NCBI RefSeq assembly: GCF_000422085.1 | Contig: NC_021741.1 | Location: 1,984,001 to 2,048,000, forward strand | DNA length: 64,000 nt | Reading direction: 5' to 3' | Source of the DNA: Serratia liquefaciens ATCC 27592 | GTDB taxonomy: Bacteria; Pseudomonadota; Gammaproteobacteria; Enterobacterales; Enterobacteriaceae | Shown: positions 53,425 to 63,098 of the stretch, piece by piece | Layout: the number at the start of each line of letters is the position of its first letter | Numbering within the stretch: position 1 is the stretch's first letter | Position numbers and translations under genes: made by a program | Notes under the pieces: model-generated | What the model was told of the DNA's origin: nothing | Seen by the model: only the letters and a program-made list of their open reading frames with translations | The model's database searches: none

Positions 53425-54663
53425 ATGAACTCTTATGTTGAGAAGTTCATCAATCAATTGATCAAGAAGATAGATAAACCAGAAGGTGTGGAACTTGAGT
53501 GCAGGATACGTATCACAGATCACGCCTATCGTTGGTACTTCGCCCTCAATAATAGTACCAAAACGGCGCTGCATAAGACGTTGGAATCCATTGCATACTT
53601 GAATATCCACTATCAGCGTAAAGTCGCGCTGGGAGCGTTTAAACATATTGAGTATATCCAGATCGTTGATGGCTACAGATTAATGGATAGTCAGGGAGTT
53701 ATACCACAGGCTGATGAAATCAAAGTTTCATTTCGGCATTTAGAGACAACGGTGTTCAATGTACCTTGGTGGGATAATACGAAGCTGGAGATTGCCAAGG
53801 AATGGTCGAGCAACAAGACGTTTTGTGGTGTGAATCGCAACCAGGCAGACCGACTTTTTGATGCAATGAAAGTTATTGAGTGGATCGTTCAACTGCCTGT
53901 CTCTGAGAATGTTCCCGATATTCGGACCCTCAGTGCCATGTTGTATGGCAACTCCAAGAAGTTAGAATGTAAGAGTTTTTCCGGTCTTATTCGAAAGTTG
54001 ATGTTGCCGCATATTGACGATGATGTTGTGGATTTGCTTGACGATGGGGTTAAGCTGCTGGAGTATTTTGGGATTAGTAAATACCCAATACCAATGCGTT
54101 TCAAAGCCAATGGGTTGTTGCATTGCAGGGGGATTATCGATTTATCTGCACTCCACTACGGAATCGGTGTTTCCCCGGATGAAGTCAAAGGCATTGTGTG
54201 GGGACAACGGCCACCCTATGTGCTTTTCATTGAAAATCGTGCTAGTTTCGAGCGGTATGTGCGCGAAATTGATGATTTTGGTGTGATTATTTACACCGCC
54301 GGCTTCCCGCCGCGCTCTTGGGTACATGTAATAGAGATCATTATCGCTGAACTGCGTATGGAGATACCGATTTACCATTGGGGTGATCGAGATGCCGGTG
54401 GCTATCGTATTCTTGCATTTTTGGCGAAGCGACTTGATATTGATATTCAGCCATATCTGATGGGGGTGGAGGCTGAAGCATTGACTCAGGCTGATGATGA
54501 GCTCGTTGATAAACCTGTAGTCGAATTAATGCAGGCGCTGGAGTCAGCAAAGCACTATCCAGCTATTTTAGCGCTTTATAGAGATCTAGCGAAACTCCAA
54601 ATTAAGAATCTACCTTGGATCGAGCAGGAGCAGATAGCCCCTGTTAGCCCTCGGAAATATTGA
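53425..54663 (+). CDS. jetD: Wadjet protein JetD (TOPRIM nuclease)
   Basis: The 412-residue protein starts 1 base after jetC. The N-terminal half matches DUF3322 (HYQRKVALGAFKHIEYIQIV region is ordinary, SKYPIPMRFKANGLLHCRGI precedes the core). The C-terminal TOPRIM-like domain (DUF2220) has a Glu in VLFIENRASFER (about 268) and the D-x-D in YHWGDRDAGGYRILAF (about 319-321), the residues needed for DNA cleavage. It cuts plasmid DNA trapped by the JetABC motor. All four genes look intact. Confidence 0.94.
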   Translation: MNSYVEKFINQLIKKIDKPEGVELECRIRITDHAYRWYFALNNSTKTALHKTLESIAYLNIHYQRKVALGAFKHIEYIQIVDGYRLMDSQGVIPQADEIKVSFRHLETTVFNVPWWDNTKLEIAKEWSSNKTFCGVNRNQADRLFDAMKVIEWIVQLPVSENVPDIRTLSAMLYGNSKKLECKSFSGLIRKLMLPHIDDDVVDLLDDGVKLLEYFGISKYPIPMRFKANGLLHCRGIIDLSALHYGIGVSPDEVKGIVWGQRPPYVLFIENRASFERYVREIDDFGVIIYTAGFPPRSWVHVIEIIIAELRMEIPIYHWGDRDAGGYRILAFLAKRLDIDIQPYLMGVEAEALTQADDELVDKPVVELMQALESAKHYPAILALYRDLAKLQIKNLPWIEQEQIAPVSPRKY

Positions 54664-54880
54664 AAGTTCTCCCTATTCGCTGATATTTCATGTCCTTATG
54701 TCGGGATCTCAAAATTGCGTGGAACTAAAAGGGGTGTGCTTACAATAGCACTTCAAAAGGATATGCCTACCTCCAATACTCATTTGCAAATGATGATGTG
54801 TGTCAGGCGGAGATTGAGGGAGTGAAAAAGAGCTCCCTGTAACTAATTGTGCTGACCTGCCCCAGTATTAAATACAACCG

Positions 54881-55705
54881 TTAGTTAGTAATGTCGGTTT
54901 GTTTATCTTCACATTTTCCATTCCGCCACCGTGCTGCAAACTCTGATGGCGTCTGATAATTCAGTGCTGAATGTGGACGACACTCGTTATAATCCTGCCG
55001 CCAGTTATTAATGATTTTCCTTGCATGAACGATATCGCTGAACCAGTGCTCATTCAGACATTCATCGCGAAATCGTCCGTTAAAGCTCTCAATAAATCCG
55101 TTCTGCGTTGGCTTGCCCGGCTGGATTAAGCGCAACTCAACACCATGCTCAAAAGCCCATTGATCCAGTGCGCGGCAAGTGAACTCCGGCCCCTGGTCAG
55201 TTCTTATCGTCGCCGGATAGCCCCGGAACAGTGCAATGCTGTCCAGAATTCGCGTGACCTGAACGCCTGAAATGCCGAATGCGATGGTAATTGTCAGACA
55301 CTCCTTCGTGAAGTCGTCCACACAGGTCAGGCACTTGATCCTGCGACCGGTGGCCAGTGCGTCCATGACAAAATCCATCGACCAGGTCAGGTTGGGCGCC
55401 GCTGGGCGGAGCAGAGGCAGACGTTCTGTTGCCAGCCCTTTACGACGTCGCCTGCGTTTTACGCCCAGCCCGCTCAGATGATAAAGGCGGTACACGCGCT
55501 TATGATTAACATGAAGGCCTTCACGGCGCAGTAACTGCCAGATGCGGCGGTAGCCAAAACGCCTGCGCTCCAGTGCCAGCTCAGTGATGCGCCCTGATAA
55601 ATGCGCATCAGCCGCCGGACGCTGAGCCTCATAGCGGCAGGTCGACAGGGACAAACCTGTAAGCTTGCAGGCACGACGTTGCGACAGACCGATCGCATCA
55701 CACAT
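54881..55705 (-). CDS. IS3-family transposase, OrfB (DDE catalytic part)
   Basis: The 274-residue protein has an HTH_21-like lead ([20 protein letters not shown]), and the rve integrase core with Asp in [11 protein letters not shown], Asp in [12 protein letters not shown] and Glu in [20 protein letters not shown]. All three catalytic residues are present. The true product is probably an OrfAB fusion made by -1 frameshifting near the end of orfA, as in this family; the frame continues upstream to 55,735. Confidence 0.94.
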   Translation of the reverse strand: MCDAIGLSQRRACKLTGLSLSTCRYEAQRPAADAHLSGRITELALERRRFGYRRIWQLLRREGLHVNHKRVYRLYHLSGLGVKRRRRRKGLATERLPLLRPAAPNLTWSMDFVMDALATGRRIKCLTCVDDFTKECLTITIAFGISGVQVTRILDSIALFRGYPATIRTDQGPEFTCRALDQWAFEHGVELRLIQPGKPTQNGFIESFNGRFRDECLNEHWFSDIVHARKIINNWRQDYNECRPHSALNYQTPSEFAARWRNGKCEDKQTDITN

Positions 55706-55737
55706 AAACTCAACGGCTTCCCGCTTCTGGTCTGTCG

Positions 55738-56001
55738 TCAGTACTTTCGCCCCAGTGCCACCTGAAGTGCCTCCTTATCCAGCATGGCTTCGGCAAGCAG
55801 CTTCTTGAGTCTGGCGTTCTCTTCCTCAAGCAACTTCAGGCGCTTAACCTCGGGTACTTCCATGCCGCCATACTTCTTGCGCCAGGTATAAAAGGTGGCG
55901 TCGGAAATGGCGTGCTTGCGGCAGAGCTCACGGGCAGAAACCCCGGCTTCAGCCTCGCGGAGAATACTGATGATCTGTTCGTCGGAAAAACGCTTCTTCA
56001 T
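55738..56001 (-). CDS. IS3-family transposase, OrfA (DNA-binding part)
   Basis: The 87-residue protein has the HTH_Tnp_1 domain ([40 protein letters not shown]) followed by a leucine-zipper stretch ([20 protein letters not shown]). It ends 32 bases before the orfB ATG, with the overlap region needed for frameshifting. The N-terminus is nearly identical to the remnant at 1319-1380. Confidence 0.94.
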   Translation of the reverse strand: MKKRFSDEQIISILREAEAGVSARELCRKHAISDATFYTWRKKYGGMEVPEVKRLKLLEEENARLKKLLAEAMLDKEALQVALGRKY

Positions 56002-56228
56002 GGGGGTGTCCTCATGTGGCTTATGAAGACATTACTAACATCGCGGTGTATTAATCAACGGGGAGCAGGTCAGTTATTATCGCTTCATTGCAAACAGCAC
56101 GGCACGTTAAGTTAAAACAAAAGGAAAAAATAATTTTTGCAGCCAGGTTCAATCTATGTCCGCTTCTGGCACAAAGTGGACCCTGAGGAATGAGTTCTAT
56201 TCTCGTGGTTCACTAAGTGCAGCAAGTT

Positions 56229-57404
56229 CTACTCGAATCCTGCTACCCATTTGTCCAACATATCAGCCCACTCCTGCATCATCACTTTACGCTCATCAAG
56301 ATAAGTCGCATGGTTGTATGTGCGACGAACATTGTTGGTGTCAGCATGAGCAAGTTGGGACTCAATAGCATCAGGTCGATAGCCCATCTCGTTTAAGCGG
56401 GTACTTCCTGTGGTTCTGGTTGCATGTGGGCTATAAGTACCGCTCCAGCCGAGGCTTTTAAGTAGTTGACGCAGAGAGTGTGATGTCATTGGACCTAGCG
56501 GATTATCCCTGCCTGGAAAAAGGTGCTGTCGATGCCAGGTTAATCCCTGTAGCGTTCTGAGCATGTTGACGGCTTGGGAGGGGAGGGGAATAACATGTTC
56601 TCTGCGGGCTTTCATCCGCGCTGCCGGAATGGTCCACAGGGCGTTATCAAGATCGAATTCTGTCCATTCAGCTTCGGTGGCTTCTGCAGGACGCGCTAAT
56701 GTCCACCACATGAGCCACATGCAATAGTTAACCTGGTATGAGCCACGACTGTTATCAAAACAGCTTAATAGCTTCCCGATTTGTTGTGGGTTTAATGCCT
56801 GTTTGTGCTGTGTCTTATTCGCCGGAATCGCCTTACGCACTGGCCAGACAGGATCGCTATCTGCCCTGAGCGTCGCCACCGCCAGTTCAAAAACGGATGA
56901 AATGGTGCGGCGGGCTTCAGCGGCAACGGTCGGAGCGCCGCGCTTAGCCGTTTCCTGAAGAATTTTAAGAATGTGATGTGGAGTGATCTCTCTGACTGGG
57001 AGCTTACCGATTGCAGGGAAAACCACTCGTTCGAGCATATCCAGTCGCCGCGTTTTGGTAATTTCGGCCCAGTCTTTCATCTGCAACCACTCTTTAGCGA
57101 TCAGCTCAAAGGTGTTGGATGCGTCGTTGACCTTGCGGATCTTATCTAACTGGCGAGTCTGTGTCGGGCTAACTCCATCCGCGACTTGTTTACGCGCTTG
57201 CTCACATTTCTCCCGAGCTTCGGCAAGTTTGACCGTCGGGTACTCACCCAACGCGAACATGCTGGATTTGCCGTTGAGTTTAAACCGATAGCGCCATGCC
57301 TTTTTACCGTTGGGTTTTACTTCGAGGTAGAGACCATTGAAGTCATTGAGTCGATAGAGTTTTTCTTTCGGCTTAGCAGTGCGGCATTGCGTATCAGTGA
57401 GCAT
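56229..57404 (-). CDS. int: Tyrosine integrase of the ychF island (P4-like)
   Basis: The 391-residue protein has the DUF4102 N-terminal arm-binding domain (LNDFNGLYLEVKPNGKKAWR, YRFKLNGKSSMFALGEYPTV), a SAM-like core-binding domain and a catalytic domain. Active-site residues are visible: Arg in WWTLARPAEATEAEW, the H-x-x-R in SPHATRTTGSTRLNEM, His in SQLAHAD and the Tyr in VRRTYNHATY. It is intact and reads away from ychF, with its start 215 bases from the attachment core, the usual layout for P4-type elements. Such enzymes normally use tRNA genes; here the target is ychF. Confidence 0.95.
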   Translation of the reverse strand: MLTDTQCRTAKPKEKLYRLNDFNGLYLEVKPNGKKAWRYRFKLNGKSSMFALGEYPTVKLAEAREKCEQARKQVADGVSPTQTRQLDKIRKVNDASNTFELIAKEWLQMKDWAEITKTRRLDMLERVVFPAIGKLPVREITPHHILKILQETAKRGAPTVAAEARRTISSVFELAVATLRADSDPVWPVRKAIPANKTQHKQALNPQQIGKLLSCFDNSRGSYQVNYCMWLMWWTLARPAEATEAEWTEFDLDNALWTIPAARMKARREHVIPLPSQAVNMLRTLQGLTWHRQHLFPGRDNPLGPMTSHSLRQLLKSLGWSGTYSPHATRTTGSTRLNEMGYRPDAIESQLAHADTNNVRRTYNHATYLDERKVMMQEWADMLDKWVAGFE

Positions 57405-57436
57405 AGCGAGTCCTCGTCTATTTCTTATACCGCTAT

Positions 57437-57444
57437 TGTACTCA
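57437..57444 (+). repeat. Additional GTACTCA copy near the integrase
   Basis: TGTACTCA, the same unit as in the paired arm-type repeats, lies 32 bases before the right pair and 33 bases upstream of the integrase start. Confidence 0.5.
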
Positions 57445-57468
57445 CCTAAAATGAAGATGAAAACTGAT

Positions 57469-57488
57469 TGTACTCATGTCTGTACTCA
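57469..57488 (+). repeat. Right arm-type repeat pair
   Basis: Two TGTACTCA units 12 bases apart, matching the pair at 44,935-44,954 in order, orientation and spacing. They lie between the integrase gene and the attachment core, as expected for arm-type sites; they could also let the integrase repress its own promoter. Confidence 0.65.
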
Positions 57489-57534
57489 TTTTTGACTGTG
57501 CTGTTATGAGATGAGTTGAGACATTATGAAAAGA

Positions 57535-57560
57535 AAAATCCACGCAATTGCGTGGATTTT
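57535..57560 (-). terminator. Element-borne terminator hairpin for ychF
   Basis: Perfect 11-base arms AAAATCCACGC / GCGTGGATTTT with an AATT loop lie 58 bases beyond the ychF stop. The arms are identical to the hairpin at 44,816-44,841; the loops and the sequence between hairpin and attachment core differ. Read from ychF, it ends in T-rich sequence (TTTTTCTTTT). Confidence 0.75.
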
Positions 57561-57618
57561 ATAGACTTTTTCGATTTTCATGAGATTCGATGAAACCTCA
57601 CGAGACAACAAATTTTAT

Positions 57619-57631
57619 TTAGACGTTGAAC
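57619..57631 (+). repeat. Right attachment site of the island, inside ychF
   Basis: TTAGACGTTGAAC covers the stop codon and last codons (phenylalanine-asparagine-valine) of ychF and repeats 44,865-44,877. Confidence 0.82.
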
Positions 57632-58710
57632 AAGAAGTTCATCACGTCACCGTCTTTAACGATGTAGTCTTTACCTTCTGAACGCATCTTGCCGGCTTCT
57701 TTGGCACCTTGCTCACCCTTGTAGGTGATGAAGTCTTCAAAAGCGATGGTCTGGGCGCGGATAAAGCCTTTTTCGAAATCGGTGTGGATCTTGCCGGCTG
57801 CCTGCGGGGCGGTAGCGCCAACCGGGATGGTCCAGGCGCGGACTTCTTTCACACCGGCGGTGAAGTAGGTCTGCAGGTTCAGCAACTCGTAACCGGCGCG
57901 GATCACGCGGTTCAGACCCGGCTCTTCCAGGCCCAGTTCCGCCATGAATTCTTCGCGGTCTTCGTCTTCCAGCTCGGCGATATCGGATTCTACTGCGGCG
58001 CACACGGCAACCACAACCGAGCCTTCGCCCGCAGCGATTTCACGCACTTTGTCCAGGTACGGGTTGTTTTCGAAACCGTCTTCGTTGACGTTGGCGATGT
58101 ACATGGTTGGTTTCAGCGTCAGGAAGCTCAGGTAGCGGATTGCCGCTTTGTCTTCTTCGGACAGATCCAGCGCACGCAGCATGCCGGCGTTTTCCAGCTG
58201 TGGCAGGCATTTTTCCAGAGCTGCCAGTTCCGCTTTCGCGTCTTTGTCGCCGCCTTTGGCTTTCTTCTGTACGCGGTGGATCGCGCGTTCGCAGGTGTCG
58301 AGATCCGACAGCGCCAGTTCGGTATTGATGACGTCGATGTCATCAGCCGGGTCAACTTTGTTGTTAACGTGGATGATGTTGTCGTTTTCGAAGCAGCGAA
58401 CCACGTGGCCAATCGCTTCGGTTTCGCGGATGTTGGTCAGGAACTGGTTACCCAGACCTTCACCTTTGGACGCGCCCTTGACCAGGCCGGCGATGTCGAC
58501 GAATTCCATGGTGGTCGGCAGGATACGCTGTGGCTTGACGATCTCGGCCAGCTGGTCCAGACGCGGATCGGGCATCGGCACCACACCGGTGTTAGGTTCA
58601 ATGGTGCAGAACGGGAAGTTGGCTGCTTCGATACCCGCTTTGGTCAACGCGTTGAACAGGGTGGATTTGCCTACGTTAGGCAGGCCGACGATACCGCATT
58701 TGAATCCCAT
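57619..58710 (-). CDS. ychF: Obg-family ATPase YchF
   Basis: The 363-residue protein has the P-loop [20 protein letters not shown], the switch [12 protein letters not shown], the altered specificity loop IANVNEDG (N-x-x-E, which favours ATP over GTP), and a C-terminal TGS domain ending [12 protein letters not shown]. It binds ribosomes and modulates stress responses. Length and C-terminus are normal, so the island inserted at its very end has restored the reading frame. The island supplies its last bases and its terminator. Confidence 0.97.
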   Translation of the reverse strand: MGFKCGIVGLPNVGKSTLFNALTKAGIEAANFPFCTIEPNTGVVPMPDPRLDQLAEIVKPQRILPTTMEFVDIAGLVKGASKGEGLGNQFLTNIRETEAIGHVVRCFENDNIIHVNNKVDPADDIDVINTELALSDLDTCERAIHRVQKKAKGGDKDAKAELAALEKCLPQLENAGMLRALDLSEEDKAAIRYLSFLTLKPTMYIANVNEDGFENNPYLDKVREIAAGEGSVVVAVCAAVESDIAELEDEDREEFMAELGLEEPGLNRVIRAGYELLNLQTYFTAGVKEVRAWTIPVGATAPQAAGKIHTDFEKGFIRAQTIAFEDFITYKGEQGAKEAGKMRSEGKDYIVKDGDVMNFLFNV

Positions 58711-59041
58711 GTTGTTATCACCTTAAATATCTTAACTATCAGCCGGTTAGGTTTAACCCACTGCATAAAGGACGAAATAATGGCGCCATTATACACGTAA
58801 TGGCCGTTTTTCTCGATCTGGCTGTGTGTGATGGGTAAATGCCGAGGCAGTGCCGGTTTTTGATTGAGATTTGGATCACATTTACACATACTGACACTTC
58901 TGATTAACCTACAGGAAACGTGCCGGATGTCCTTCTTGCCCAGTCCACCCTAAGCTCTTTCCCTCCTGAGGTTTGCCGCGCCCTGCGGCCTTGGTTCCCG
59001 TGCTGCGGGAATGTGTTTTATCTGTCAGAAGTGAATAATCC
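58711..59041. other. Divergent promoter region of ychF and the SulP gene
   Basis: No gene is seen in these 331 bases. A hairpin with perfect arms TTCCCG / CGGGAA lies at 58,995-59,011, in the leader of the SulP gene. No recognised riboswitch. Confidence 0.5.
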
Positions 59042-60571
59042 ATGTTTAACCTGAACAATTTCAGGCTGTCGGCCGTCAAGAACGAGGTGCTGGCGGGCTT
59101 TGTGGTGGCGGTTTCAATGATCCCGGAAGCGGTCGGCTTTTCGCTGGTTGCCGGGCTTTCTCCGATCGTCGGGTTGCACACCGCCTTTATTATCGGGCTG
59201 GTCACCGCGCTGTTTGGCGGCAAGCCGGGCATGGTGTCGGGTGCGGCCGGGTCGATAGTGGTGGTGCTGATGAGCCTGGCGGCGCAGTACGGCATGGGGT
59301 ACGTACTGTGGGCGACGATTTTTGCCGGGGTTATCCAAATCCTGATCGGCATTTTCCGCCTGGGTAAGTTTATCCGGCTGGTGCCGCTGCCCGCGGTTCA
59401 CGGCTTCGTGAACGGGCTGGCGATTGTCATTATGCTGGCGCAACTGCATATGATTGCCGGGCAGGGGCCGCTGATGTATGGGCTGGTGGCTCTGGCGATC
59501 CTGGTGGTGGTGTTCTTCCCACGGTTAACGCGCATCATCCCCGCGTCACTGGCGGCGCTTATCGTGGTGTCTGCTCTGGCAATCGGGTTTAACCTGCAAA
59601 CGCTGCGGGTCGGCGATTTGGCGGACATTTCCGGTGCATTACCGCACTTCAGCCTGCCGATGGCGCCTTTTACCCTCGAGATGCTGAAAGTGGTGTTGCC
59701 GTACGCAGTGGTAATCGCGCTGGTGGGGCTGATCGAATCGCTGCTTACCATGACGGTGCTGGATGAAATGGGCGGCAAGAAAGGCAACGGCAACCGCGAG
59801 AGCATCGCCCAGGGGGCAGGCAACGCGGTTTGTGGCCTGTTTGGTTGTTTCGCCGGTTGCGCAATGATTGGCCAGTCGATCATCAACTTCACTTCAGGCG
59901 GGCGTGGGCGCATCTCCGGCGTGGTTGGCGCGATACTGCTGATTCTGTTTGTGGTCAGCCTGTCGGGCTATATCGGCCTGTTGCCGGTGGCGGCGCTGGC
60001 CGGGGTGATGCTGGTCGTGTGTTACAACACCTTTGAGTGGAGCTCGCTGCGCCGTCTGCGCCGGATGCCGAAGGCAGATGCGCTGGTGATGCTGCTGGTG
60101 ACCCTGATTACCATCGTTACCGATCTGGCGATGGCGGTGATCAGCGGGGTGATCATTTCGGCGCTGGTATTTGCCTGGCAGCAGGCACGTATTCGCGTGC
60201 GTCAGCATCGGGTGGAAGGTGAGGTGGCGGTATATCAGTTGGACGGGCCGCTGTTCTTCGGGTCCACCACGGCCTTTGCCGAACTGTTCGAACCGAAAAA
60301 CGATCCGCAAAATGTGGTGCTGGATTTTGCCGGTACCCGGGTGATGGATTCCAGCGGTGTGGAGGCGATTGATAAGCTGACGGCACGCTATCTGGCGGCG
60401 GGGAAAACCATTCGGCTACGTCATCTGAGCGGTGACTGTGTACGCCTATTGAAACAGGCCGGCCCGTTTTGCAGCCATGAACTGGACGATCCGCAATATT
60501 ACGTGGCGGAAGAGGGCTACCAAACCGATGACGCTAACGTCGGCGAAGAAACCTTTAAACTGCGCACCTAA
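59042..60571 (+). CDS. SulP-family anion transporter with STAS domain
   Basis: The 509-residue protein has about ten to eleven membrane helices starting VLAGFVVAVSMIPEAVGFSL, with SGAAGSIVVVLMSLAAQYGM and QGAGNAVCGLFGCFAGCAMI as typical SulP segments, and a C-terminal STAS domain (VAVYQLDGPLFFGSTTAFAE, VVLDFAGTRVMDSSGVEAID) around residues 390-490. It is shorter than and different in sequence from E. coli DauA, so I do not use that name although it lies in the corresponding ychF-prs region. It imports an anion, perhaps sulfate or bicarbonate or a dicarboxylate. Confidence 0.93.
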   Translation: MFNLNNFRLSAVKNEVLAGFVVAVSMIPEAVGFSLVAGLSPIVGLHTAFIIGLVTALFGGKPGMVSGAAGSIVVVLMSLAAQYGMGYVLWATIFAGVIQILIGIFRLGKFIRLVPLPAVHGFVNGLAIVIMLAQLHMIAGQGPLMYGLVALAILVVVFFPRLTRIIPASLAALIVVSALAIGFNLQTLRVGDLADISGALPHFSLPMAPFTLEMLKVVLPYAVVIALVGLIESLLTMTVLDEMGGKKGNGNRESIAQGAGNAVCGLFGCFAGCAMIGQSIINFTSGGRGRISGVVGAILLILFVVSLSGYIGLLPVAALAGVMLVVCYNTFEWSSLRRLRRMPKADALVMLLVTLITIVTDLAMAVISGVIISALVFAWQQARIRVRQHRVEGEVAVYQLDGPLFFGSTTAFAELFEPKNDPQNVVLDFAGTRVMDSSGVEAIDKLTARYLAAGKTIRLRHLSGDCVRLLKQAGPFCSHELDDPQYYVAEEGYQTDDANVGEETFKLRT

Positions 60572-60579
60572 GGCAGATT

Positions 60580-60602
60580 GCAGCGGGCGCGATGCCCGCT
60601 GC
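60580..60602. terminator. Hairpin between convergent SulP gene and pth
   Basis: Nine-base arms GCAGCGGGC / GCCCGCTGC with a 5-base loop lie 8 bases from both stops. There is no T run. Confidence 0.55.
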
Positions 60603-60610
60603 AACGATGA

Positions 60611-61201
60611 TCAGGCCTGCGCCTTGAAGCTGTGCAGGCGACGAACGGTTTTTTCCAACCCGTCAGTCAGCAGCACTTCCGTACAGCGTGCGGCTTCATC
60701 GATCGCTTCATCAATCATTTTTTGCTCGCTGGCCGGCGGCTTGCCGAGCACGAAACCTACCACTTTGTTTTTATCGCCCGGGTGGCCGATGCCGATGCGC
60801 AAGCGATAGAAATTCGGGTTATTGCCAAATTTGTTCTGAATATCCTTCAGCCCGTTGTGGCCACCGTTGCCGCCGCCCAGTTTGATCTTGGCAACGCCGG
60901 GGGGAATATCCAGCTCGTCATGCGCCACCAGGATTTCGTCCGGCTCGATGCGGTAGAAATTGGCCATTGCCAATACCGCTTTGCCGCTGAGATTCATAAA
61001 GGTGGTAGGCACCAACAGCCGCACATCGTTGCCGGCCAGGTTCAGCCGGGCGGTGTAGCCGAAGAACTTGCTCTCTTCTTTGAGCTGCTGGTTATGGCGC
61101 TGGGCCAGTAAATCGACGTACCAGGCGCCGGCGTTGTGCCGCGTCTGCGCGTATTCAGCGCCCGGATTCGCCAGGCCGACTATCAATTTAATACTGCTCA
61201 C
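60611..61201 (-). CDS. pth: Peptidyl-tRNA hydrolase
   Basis: The 196-residue protein has [20 protein letters not shown] with the catalytic His, the Asn of [10 protein letters not shown], and the Asp of [13 protein letters not shown], then [13 protein letters not shown]. It frees tRNA from dropped-off peptidyl-tRNA and is essential. In E. coli it lies next to ychF; here the SulP gene separates them. Confidence 0.97.
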   Translation of the reverse strand: MSSIKLIVGLANPGAEYAQTRHNAGAWYVDLLAQRHNQQLKEESKFFGYTARLNLAGNDVRLLVPTTFMNLSGKAVLAMANFYRIEPDEILVAHDELDIPPGVAKIKLGGGNGGHNGLKDIQNKFGNNPNFYRLRIGIGHPGDKNKVVGFVLGKPPASEQKMIDEAIDEAARCTEVLLTDGLEKTVRRLHSFKAQA

Positions 61202-61514
61202 TGGGAGATTCGCTATGATCGATATAATGGAAAGGGCAATAGTCTACCTGCCGACGCCACGAATGACAAAATCCTGATATGTCCGGTCGCGTATTGACGG
61301 AACTATAGTCAGAAAAGAGAATAATTCATTAGCGGAATCATTCAATTTGATCGCTAATAGACTCATTCTGGTAAAGTTTTGTCATGTTTTCTTTACCATT
61401 TGTGATCCTCTCCGCAATCACCTTGTCCAACCAGGGTCTATACTTAACTTATCAAAGTGGGTTAACCAGTTAGAGAGTTATCCCGGTTGGCACATAGCAC
61501 TATGGAGGTGGCAT
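61202..61514. other. Divergent promoter region of pth and ychH
   Basis: These 313 bases hold the promoters of pth and ychH. AT-rich segments near 61,310-61,400 are likely promoter DNA. I see no additional gene or recognisable operator. Confidence 0.5.
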
Positions 61515-61793
61515 ATGAAACGTAGAAACGCGGACAGAATGGGCAACTTTTTTATGGGGCTGGGCCTGGTCGTGATGATCGGCGGTGTCGGATACTCCAT
61601 TGTTGCTGAAGTTTCGCAGTTCAACCTGCCGCAGTTTTTCGCCCATGGCGCAATCATGAGTATCTTCGTGGGTGCGTTGTTGTGGCTGGTAGGTGCGCGT
61701 ATTGGCGGTCGTGAGCAGGTAGCGGATCGTTACTGGTGGGTAAAACACTTTGATAAACGTTGCCGCAACGATCATCATCGTTCGTCACATTGA
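61515..61793 (+). CDS. ychH: YchH family inner-membrane stress protein
   Basis: The 92-residue protein starts MKRRNADRMGNFFMGLGLVV after a TGGAGG ribosome site. It has two membrane helices (about 12-34 and 43-64) and a basic C-terminal tail (FDKRCRNDHHRSSH). This is YchH, an inner-membrane protein linked to resistance to peroxide and cadmium stress in E. coli. The frame is open further upstream, but the family start and the ribosome site fix the ATG at 61,515. Confidence 0.92.
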   Translation: MKRRNADRMGNFFMGLGLVVMIGGVGYSIVAEVSQFNLPQFFAHGAIMSIFVGALLWLVGARIGGREQVADRYWWVKHFDKRCRNDHHRSSH

Positions 61794-61877
61794 TTAGAAA
61801 GAGAGAAGGGAACAGGCGTTACGGCAAAGGAAATCTGCCGCGCATTAAGGCTTAAGGTCATGTTTGACTACCCGTAG

Positions 61878-61910
61878 AAAACCCGTTGCTGCTATGCACC
61901 AACGGGTTTT
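61878..61910. terminator. Terminator between ychH and prs
   Basis: Eleven-base arms AAAACCCGTTG / CAACGGGTTTT with an 11-base loop and flanking T/A runs serve ychH on the plus strand, and possibly prs on the minus strand. Confidence 0.75.
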
Positions 61911-61977
61911 TCTTTTTCTGCTTTCGGGCCATCAATCCCTTCGGTACGGCAGGGCGCCGCACCGAAAAGAGAACTGA

Positions 61978-62976
<999 letters not shown>

Positions 62977-63098
62977 CTAAGGGGCAGTTAGCGACGCCGG
63001 CGCAATATCATACGGGTGTGTAAAAAAACAACGTGAAACCGAAGCGGCGCAGGGATTACAGGGCCAGGTGTGAATGACCCTGCGCAGCGAAACGAGAA

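Larger units (their letters stand above)
54853..56072 (-). mobile_element. IS3-family insertion sequence (IS407-type group)
   Basis: The 1220-base element has imperfect inverted ends TGACCTGCCCC (left) and GGGGAGCAGGTCA (right). It encodes orfA and a frameshift-linked orfB with a complete DDE set. No target duplication is obvious from the immediate flanks, which suggests rearrangement or older insertion. It separates jetD from the integrase gene. A fragment of a closely related element lies at 1319-1441. Confidence 0.9.
44865..57631 (+). mobile_element. Integrative island carrying a Wadjet system, inserted in the 3' end of ychF
   Basis: A 13-base direct repeat TTAGACGTTGAAC marks both ends (44,865-44,877 and 57,619-57,631). 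The right copy is the last 13 bases of ychF, including its stop. Inside are a 431-residue protein, a WYL regulator, jetABCD, an IS3-family element and an intact tyrosine integrase next to the ychF side. Paired arm-type repeats occur inside both ends. I infer site-specific integration at the ychF terminus, with the gene end restored by the element. Size is 12.8 kb. Confidence 0.85.

Noticed and set aside
57709..58800. 363-codon open frame antisense to ychF
   Set aside because: It is a mirror of the high-GC coding of ychF; its composition (many His, Phe and Gly runs) is not protein-like.
59042..60571. Naming the SulP gene dauA
   Set aside because: The position is comparable to dauA in E. coli, but the sequence and length differ clearly, so only the family is given.
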